Below, in pieces: positions 57,880 through 64,000 of a stretch of 64,000 nucleotides of DNA. Where the stretch lies: positions 2,876,967 to 2,940,966 of the forward strand of contig CM060113.1 in NCBI GenBank assembly GCA_030522415.1, written 5' to 3'. Below the pieces are notes generated by a model, which saw nothing but the letters and a program-made list of their open reading frames with translations, was not told where the DNA came from and made no database searches. Each line of letters begins with the position of its first letter. Position 1 is the stretch's first letter. The stretch is from Channallabes apus (taxonomy: Eukaryota > Chordata > Actinopteri > Siluriformes > Clariidae). Both the position numbers and the translations under genes were made by a program.

Positions 57880-58650
57880 TTACACAAAATCTTCAACACA
57901 TGACTGTTAAAGAAACACTTTCACATTTTTGTTTCTTGGAACATGTTTGTGCCATCAGGAAGAAGAAAACCTCTATAGATGTGATAAGCTGGTGATTCAG
58001 TACATTCAGGTCGTCAGCTGACTTCATTTTATTGCCCCATAAAGTTACTGAGTCTCGACCTGAGTAACTGATCAACTCCAGATCATAACACTGTCTTGTA
58101 CAGAGGACTTGTACAGTGGACACTATACGGTACATGATGGGTGCATCGCTTCATGCCCTTCCCTTCTTACCCTGATACACCCATCACTCTGGAATAGGAT
58201 CAGTCTGGACTCATGAGGTCACAAGACCTTTTTCCATCGCTCCAAAGTCCAGTCTTTAAGTCTGAAGACTTTTTTTCAGATGAGTTTCACTAACAAGTGG
58301 TTTTCTTATGGACACACACCTGTTTAGTTCCAGTCCTGTGAGTTCTCACCACATTGTGTGTGTGTGTGTGTGTGGGTGTGTGTGTGTGTGTGTATGGACA
58401 GGCTCTATTTCACTCTGGTTTTAACTGTGGCTCCTTCACCATGCCACTTCACAAAGCATTTAAGTGATCTTGATTCATTATTCTGTTTCCGACAACATTT
58501 CTGTTGACGGGTCAGAACTATCCTTCCAGGTTTTAATAATGCTTTAAAGGGTTCTTAACCCATTTCAAATCTCCTTTGTTTTTTTCTTTCCTTGATGCCC
58601 AATAATGTGACGCTTCTGAAAAGGCAACATTCCTTTTTAGCCAGGAAGTG
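57880..58650 (-). pseudogene. Decayed Tc1-like transposase, another family
   Basis: Plus-strand landmarks 'ctggaataggatcagtctgg', 'cctttttccatcgctccaaa', 'gtggttttcttatggaca', 'catttaagtgatcttgatt', 'ctatccttccaggttttaat' and 'tgatgcccaataatgtgacg' run in the order expected for a minus-strand Tc1-family gene. A GT microsatellite (58357-58393) has expanded inside. Frames are broken repeatedly. It lies immediately right of the fragment at 57402 but appears to be a separate insertion. Confidence 0.78.
58357..58393. repeat. (GT)n microsatellite
   Basis: About 18 units with one GGGT interruption. Confidence 0.9.
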
Positions 58651-58728
58651 TAGAGAGAAAGAGAGAGAGACAGATTGCTATAGTGTTCACTGTAACAATC
58701 AGACTTGCATTTCAAACATTTCCTCTTT

Positions 58729-58731
<3 letters not shown>

Positions 58732-58767
<36 letters not shown>
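58732..58767. repeat. (TC)18 microsatellite
   Basis: Uninterrupted run. Confidence 0.95.
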
Positions 58768-58770
<3 letters not shown>

Positions 58771-58910
58771 AGAAAGTGTGCACATGAAACAGATGTACAT
58801 AAAACGAAAGAAAAGGTCATTGCAGGTTGAAAGGATGCTGTTCAGTTTGCTCTGTATTGACTCTGATCTAATATGCTGTTTTTTACCTGTTGAGGTACAG
58901 ACAGCAGACA

Positions 58911-58951
<41 letters not shown>
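58911..58951. repeat. (CA)20 microsatellite
   Basis: Uninterrupted run. Confidence 0.95.
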
Positions 58952-58954
<3 letters not shown>

Positions 58955-58989
58955 ACATTCTATTTTCTCAATGCAATTTCCTTACAATC

Positions 58990-59300
58990 CTTTTCCCCAC
59001 CAGGAGAAACTGGATCTCCATTACAGCGTGCCATCACGCGCCCTCGGCAGGATCAGACAGTCGCCCGTGCCACCTTCGAGCCGTAATGGCGCCAACATTT
59101 CTGGAAAATAATGTAACCTTTACTCCAGAGCCTTAGATCTGATTCTGAATTAAGTCCCATTACACTCTCTCTTCTCTCTCTCCCAGCCATTTAGTGCAGG
59201 CTAATTTCATGAAGACTCTCCTGCTTAGCCGAGTGGAGATTACCGTATCATACGCAGACATCAGTGCGGCTACAGAGGAACTGCGCAGATACTAGCAGAA
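58990..59300. promoter_or_regulatory. Candidate conserved regulatory island (tentative)
   Basis: Unique, balanced composition (CGTGCCATCACGCGCCC, GAGCCGTAATGGCGCC, GTGCAGGCTAATTTCATG). No protein-like frame. Inference from composition only. Confidence 0.22.
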
Positions 59301-59694
59301 AATAATTACAGGTCTTGCTCAGGGGGAAAACAAAAAAACAAATAGACAAAATAACAAACCCTGTTTCGGTAAAGACTGACAAACATTTTATCTTCCAGAG
59401 ACATCTAATTACCAGCACAGCACCATTTTCAACTTCTGCTGGGGTGTAACCGAATCCCGAGTCTTGTCTCAGGTCTTCCTGTTTAATGTTACAGTATATT
59501 ATGACGAACACAAACAAAAAAATACTATAAACTTCAGAGGGATGACAAGATAATAAAAACAATATAAGGAATACAGTAGACATTGTATGTGTACATGCCT
59601 GCGACATGCCATTAATCGTTTGAATATCTCTAGACCATGGACTGAATAAACCATTAAACATCATACTGTTATAGTAAATTAATCTATATAAATA

Positions 59695-59886
59695 GTTCCC
59701 TTTCAAAGACTACACTCGATGCTGCATGAAAACGCTACGGGAACATCATTTCGTCTTGCCGGTTGTGAAGCATGTTTGTATCAATTACGCCAAATTTTGG
59801 CTTATATAACCTCGGTTAGGTGACGTCATCTGATGAGATGCACCTGCAGGTTATAAATAGGAGTAAACCGGAAGCATTCCTCAGAT
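59695..59886 (+). repeat. DIRS left terminal repeat
   Basis: Includes 'gacgtcatctgatgagatgc' and a TATATAA box (59813). Partner text at 63031-63128 is inverted. Outer 44 bp pair with the internal complementary region. Confidence 0.85.
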
Positions 59887-60189
59887 CTTTTGTCTTCATG
59901 ACAGCCTAGTTGTGTTTGCGTGTCTGTGTTTAAACCAGCAAAATAAGAAAGTGTTTAACTCAATGATATGGCAGAGTTTTAAACGAGATGTCCCTCCGTG
60001 TGAGATAATCCATATCGGAGGGCGATATGATTATCTTCGTTTAAAGTGCTTTGCGCGCGCCTCACATTCCTTGAGAAGCTTCGAGCCGCGACGCATTCCT
60101 GATCCTGATTCCTCGGTCGCCACTAGGTTCATGAGGCGAAGTTATATGAACAAGCCTTTGGGAAATTCCTTCCCTGCCGTGCTCAAGAG

Positions 60190-60780
60190 TTGGGACTGTT
60201 GGCCACCCAGTCTCGACCGGGTGTGACTCTTGCGAGGCATGAAACACACAAGGAGAGTGTTTCATATGGGGCCATGGAACATGTTCCCCTACCAGACAGA
60301 GAGTCTGTTTATTTTCACGGACTGAACCACTATCTAAAAGTAAATAAATACAGCTTCAAAATGTTGACTGTCAAAGTGATTGCTCTCAAATCCTACCAAG
60401 CGATTGATTTGTCACAATCGATCTGAAGGACGCATACTTTCATATAGAAATATTGCCACAACACAGGAGGTTCCTGAGATTCACTTTCGGGGGCAAAGCA
60501 TACCAGTACCAGGTCCTTCCATTTGGTCTAGCTCTCTCACCCACACATACACAAAATGCATGGATGCAGTTCTGGCTCTTACGACTCCAGGGCATCCGTA
60601 TTTTGAATTACATAGACGACTGGCTGGCCCAGTCTCACTAGCTAGCGCTTCGAGGATGTCATCTTTGTTTCTCAGGATTGAGATCCAACGCCAAGAAAAG
60701 CATGCTCTTTCCTGTTCAGAGGACAACATATTTGGGATTCGATCGTAAGGCGGGCACAGCTGTCTCCCGCTTGTGTCGAA
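60190..60780 (+). pseudogene. DIRS reverse transcriptase, broken
   Basis: Three frames are needed to follow the domain. The first (to 60426) ends at a stop; the next (60453-60641) has 'RFLRFTFGGKAYQYQVLPFG' and the catalytic 'NYIDDWLAQS', with YIDD at 60609-60620; the third covers an overlapping 'FTKCMDAVLA'-like stretch and the region after YIDD. The YIDD box itself is intact. Weaker similarity continues to about 60970. Upstream residues around 60100-60240 look like the start of the pol frame or leftover gag. Not translatable as one protein. Confidence 0.85.
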
Positions 60781-61001
60781 TCCATTCTCAACACCCTCAA
60801 GGAAATCAAGCTAGACCAGAACATGACTGTTAAAAACATCACTTTCAGAGATCTTAGCTATCATGGCAGCTGAATCCACGGTGACACCTTTGGGCCTTCT
60901 GCACATGAGTGCATTTCAGTTGTGGCTAAGAACCAGGGGATTTCACTCTAGGGCCAATCCCCAATAAGGGTTATGCGCCAGGGGCTTCGTACCCTTTCTA
61001 T

Positions 61002-61500
61002 GTGGTTCAGAACCCGGTTTCTGACTCTGGGTCCCACTCTTGTTGTCGCAAGATGCTAACGACAGACGCTTTCCTCACGGGCTGGGGTGCGGTCTTAGAT
61101 GGCCGTCCAGCCCAAGGGAGCTGGAGAGGTCATCTTTTCGCGCGGCACATCAATTGCCTCGAAATGATGGCTTTATCTCTGGCCCTAAAGCACTTCCTCC
61201 AGCAGTTGAGAGGCTACCATGTCCCATGTCCACTACGGTAGTCTCATATATTAATCGCCAGGGTGGACTGCGCTTGCGCCGCTTTAATAAGCTAGCGCAT
61301 CATGTTCTGCTTTGGGCACAGGACAAGTTCCTGTCCCTCAGGGCGATTTACATTCCAGGGCATATGAATGTGGGAGCAGATGTGCTGACCAGTCAAGCTC
61401 TGACACACGGGGAATGGAAACCCCACCATGAAGTAGTCAGTCAATCTGGGAGAGATTTCATGTAGCAGACGTGGACCTCTTTGCCTCACAAGAAATAGCA
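61002..61500 (+). pseudogene. DIRS RNase H and following domain, broken
   Basis: Frame 61002-61241 carries 'LTTDAFLTGWGAVLDGRPAQ' (first Asp at 61065-61067) and 'ARHINCLEMMALSL' (Glu at 61161-61163). Just after 'QLRGYH' a short deletion/frameshift removes the segment that holds the third catalytic aspartate, and the reading continues in another frame with 'TTVVSYINRQGGLR' and 'LRAIYIPGHMNVGADVL'. It then continues as the adenine-methylase-like domain region seen in fish DIRS. The missing catalytic residue means RNase H would be inactive even apart from the frame break. Confidence 0.82.
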
Positions 61501-61879
61501 AATGTCCCCTTTACTACTCTCTGACTCTTCCAGCTCCCCTGGGTCTGGATACTATGGCCTATACGTGGCCCAATTTACGCCTTTATGCATTTCCTCCGAT
61601 AGCTCTGCTCCCGGGAGTCCTGGCGAGGGTCTGTCAACAGTGTTTGCGACCTCTTATTGATAGCGCTCTGTTGGCCAACCAGAGTGTGGTTCTCAGATCT
61701 AATATCTCTCCTCGATGGCTCACAATGGGTGATTCCAGTGAGGAGGGATCTTCTGTCTCAGGCGCAGGGGACAATATTTCATCCCCGGCCTGAGCTTTGG
61801 AACCTTCACGTTTGGCTCCTGAATGGGACCAACTAAGTCAAGCTGGTCTTCCAGACAGCATAATTGAGACTATTCTCAA

Positions 61880-62788
61880 TTGGAATGTTGGTGCAAGACG
61901 AAGCAGGTAGACCAAGTCCACTGCCGAATTGTTTCAGTGCTGGAGTTTCTGCAGGAAATGTTGTCCTCTGGCTTGTGCCCTAGGACTCTCAGAACATGCG
62001 TAGCCGCTATTTCAGCCTGCCACATTCTGCTTGATGGAGTTACTGTGGAAAAACACCCTTTAATTGCCCGTTTCATTCGTGGGACTAAACGGTTGAGGCC
62101 ACCCACTAGAGCCATGGTCCCTTCGTGAAATTTATCTATCGTGGTCAAAGGTCTAATTGACACCCCTTTCCAACCACTAGAGTCAGTGCCTGTCAGGTTT
62201 CTGACCCTTAAGATGTTTTTTCTGATGGCCATTACCTCTCTGAAGAGGATTGGAGATCTGCATGCCTTTTCAGTCTCCCCATCCTGCCTAGACTTTGCCC
62301 CTGGGCTAGTCAAAGCCATTTTGCATCGTCACCTGAACTATCTTCCAAAAGTTCCATGCTCAACCATGCACCCTGTTGTTCTTGAAGCCTTCTGTCCTCC
62401 GCCTTTTATAGCTTCGGAGCAGGAGAGACTTCACTTACTGTGGTCCAGTACGTGCTCTTCAGGTTTACGTCCACTGCACCATCCAGTGGCATAAGTCAGA
62501 GCAGCTTTTTATATCCTATGGGGGCCGCAACCGAGGACCTTGTCACACTGAGTGAGAGATGCTATTGCTCTCTCCTATGAGGCGCCTGGGCTCACTTCGC
62601 CTCTAGGAATCAGGGCTCATTCAACCAGGGGGATCACCTCATCTATTGCGCTGGCAAGAGGTATTCCCCTGAAGCAAGTGTTTGACGCGGCAGGTTGGTT
62701 CTCTCCGCACACATTTGTTAGATTTTATAGTCTGGATGTTCATGTTACTCCGGGCTCACGGGTCCTTGAGTCAGCCTCCCAGATATAG
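61880..62788 (+). pseudogene. DIRS tyrosine recombinase, broken
   Basis: The reading in one frame shows the N-terminal part (61880-62128), an in-frame TGA at 62126-62128, the middle part from 62141, a pair of compensating shifts between about 62440 and 62550, and the C-terminal part (62552-62788). Catalytic positions are present: Arg at 62246-62248 in 'TSLKRIGDLHAF', His-x-x-Arg at 62618-62629 in 'IRAHSTRGITSS', and the nucleophile Tyr at 62726-62728 in 'FVRFYSLDV'. In an intact relative this enzyme integrates the circular DNA copy. Confidence 0.87.
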
Positions 62789-62879
62789 TTCTGAGACCTC
62801 CTCGAGCTTGTGCACACACGCTACACAACCCTGGGGTCCAGACACTTGCAGTGCAGTGGCATTGGTATTCTCATTCGCA

Positions 62880-62942
62880 TAGCGTTTTCACGCAGCATCA
62901 AGTGTAGCCTTTTAAAGGAAACGTCTCGGGTTATTTTGCTGT
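62880..62942. repeat. DIRS internal complementary region
   Basis: The first part (AGCGTTTTCACGCAGCATCA onwards) pairs with the left terminus; the second (GGTTATTTTGCTGT, 62929-62942) is a perfect 14-bp complement of 63129-63142. Confidence 0.85.
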
Positions 62943-63151
62943 AACCCTGTTCCATGAAAAGGTGGGAAGGAGATGCTGCGCTCCAATGCTGCACTGCCTA
63001 CGTGACCAGATGTCCGTTCAGAAAAATTCAATCTGAGGAATGTTTGCGGTTTACTCGTATCTATAATGTGCAGGTGCGTCTCATCAGTTGACGTCACCTG
63101 ACCGAGGTTATATAAGCCAAAATTTTGCACAGCAAAATAACCAAAGACGTT
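62943..63151 (-). repeat. DIRS right terminal repeat
   Basis: Contains the inverted copy of the inner left repeat (63031-63128) and the right terminus ending near GACGTT at 63151. Confidence 0.75.
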
Positions 63152-63690
63152 TTGTCTGTACATTGGTCAGAACTTGCTCTTTTAATTATATATTTTCGTT
63201 TAATCCTGTACATTGGAGGAACAGAAACCAGTCTCAGAAACCTTTCTGTCTGTCTGTCTGTCTGTCCAGCAAGATTTTGTCGCAGCATCACACAAAACTG
63301 TGTGTACAGACAGACTGTAATAATGAATCTTCCGCAGTCCTTATATATCTGCCTGAAGATTAACCTGCACCAATGTTGAGTAAAAGTGATGTTATGAACA
63401 GTTATGTAATCTACTTTAAAATAATCTAATGAAATAATCTGTAAAAAGTCTATTATTTATAAAATAATACTTGCTCAATGTAAACAAACACCAGCACCAA
63501 TGGATATTAATTAGAAAATATAAACTGAATATTTTTACTGGGATTAGTTCATATTTTCACTTTGGCTGAAATAACAGCGCTGAAGTGGTATAAGTGAATT
63601 TAAATGCACTGGAGTCATTTTAAGGCAAAACATCATCTTTATTTGATCTACAGTATTTTTTCCATTCCTCATCTGTGATTCTCTCTCCAA
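63152..63690. other. Short spacer
   Basis: AT-rich; a (CTGT)n run of five to six units lies at 63247-63268. No gene seen. Confidence 0.5.
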
Positions 63691-64000
63691 TTACCGAACA
63701 GGGAGTGTATTTGTCTGACCACCAAAGACGGACAACTTTGCAGTGCGTGGTGTGATTAGAGCAGAGAGGTAAGTGGGTGCAGGGCCATTTTTAACTTTGT
63801 AGGCAAGCATCAGCGTTTTGAATTTGATGCGGGCAGCTACAGGAAGCCAGTGCAGGGAGCGGAGGAGTGGGGTGGTGTGGGAGAACTTGGGGAGGTTAAA
63901 AACGAGACGTGCTGCTGCATTCTGGATCAGTTGCAGAAGACGAATCGTGGACAGAGGCAGACCTGCCAGGAGTGAGTTGCAGTAGTCCAGTCTTGAAATA
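63691..64000 (-). mobile_element. L2-type LINE coding fragment, runs off the window
   Basis: On the minus strand an open frame enters from the right edge and stops at TAA (63691-63693), covering about 103 codons without an ATG. It reads '[20 protein letters not shown]', '[14 protein letters not shown]', '[19 protein letters not shown]' and '[17 protein letters not shown]', the C-terminal region of a LINE polyprotein of the L2/CR1 superfamily, but a different family from the copies at 3 and 15 kb. The frame departs from the family near 'LSVFGGQTN', so the true C-terminus is lost. Confidence 0.88.

Larger units (their letters stand above)
59695..63151 (+). mobile_element. DIRS-type (tyrosine recombinase) retrotransposon, defective
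   Basis: The plus-strand order is reverse transcriptase, RNase H, then tyrosine recombinase, diagnostic of DIRS retrotransposons, which integrate by recombination rather than with an integrase. The ends show the expected layout. 59790-59886 on the left is inverted at 63031-63128 on the right. A segment just inside the right end (62880-62942) is complementary first to the left terminus (59695-59738) and then to the right terminus (63129-63151), i.e. an internal complementary region. At about 3.46 kb it is short for the group: gag is essentially missing, and all frames are broken by stops and shifts. Confidence 0.9.

Noticed and set aside
58592..59086. 164-codon plus-strand open frame
   Set aside because: It crosses a TC microsatellite, a CA microsatellite and the edge of a decayed Tc1 gene; a chance fusion of repeats.

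Overview
The window looks like non-coding, transposon-rich chromosomal DNA from a ray-finned fish, probably a teleost. Three things support this: the mix of elements (Tc1/mariner, mariner, hAT, DIRS, Ty3/Gypsy-like LTR, L2-like LINEs with TTGAA-type tails, tRNA-derived SINEs), the very frequent dinucleotide and trinucleotide microsatellites, and the AT-rich spacer. I cannot name the species. I found no intact host protein-coding gene, rRNA, tRNA or CRISPR array. Almost all short open frames are chance or lie inside repeats.

Layout. 1-5 kb: AT-rich DNA with two weak exon-like segments, an inverted L2-type LINE 3' end (2141-3345) and a tRNA-derived SINE (about 3982-4195). 4.9-5.7 kb: a hAT-like element carrying a 14-copy, 20-bp minisatellite. 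8.6-9.9 kb: a diverged direct duplication. 10.2-10.5 kb: a deleted Tc1 copy. 10981-15242: a complete but non-autonomous LTR retrotransposon with two 1316-bp LTRs and a 4-bp target duplication, followed by an L2-type LINE 3' end (15243-16591). 17-24 kb: an exon-like remnant, a small inverted-repeat element, two decayed Tc1 transposases, nested L2 and SINE copies. 24-38 kb: mostly unique AT-rich desert with a 436-bp hAT MITE (27722-28157), SINEs, minisatellites and several compositionally distinct islands that may be conserved regulatory DNA. 37.9-42.8 kb: two mariner remnants, a solo LTR (41396-42087) and the one intact gene, a 340-aa Tc1 transposase inside a full element with IR/DR ends (39468-41087). 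43.8-45.9 kb: a 269-bp near-identical direct duplication. 47.6-47.9 kb: degenerate TTAGGG-rich DNA. 49-58.7 kb: more Tc1 and L2 remnants and a SINE with a clear target duplication. 59695-63151: a DIRS-type tyrosine-recombinase retrotransposon with split terminal repeats and an internal complementary region, internally deleted and frame-broken. The right edge enters another LINE on the minus strand.

Functionally, the window records repeated waves of transposition, with elements inserted into one another (SINE in L2, SINE in Tc1, minisatellite in hAT). Only the Tc1 transposase looks capable of making a full-length protein. The young LTR element has almost identical LTRs but a ruined coding region, which suggests it was moved by a relative's proteins.
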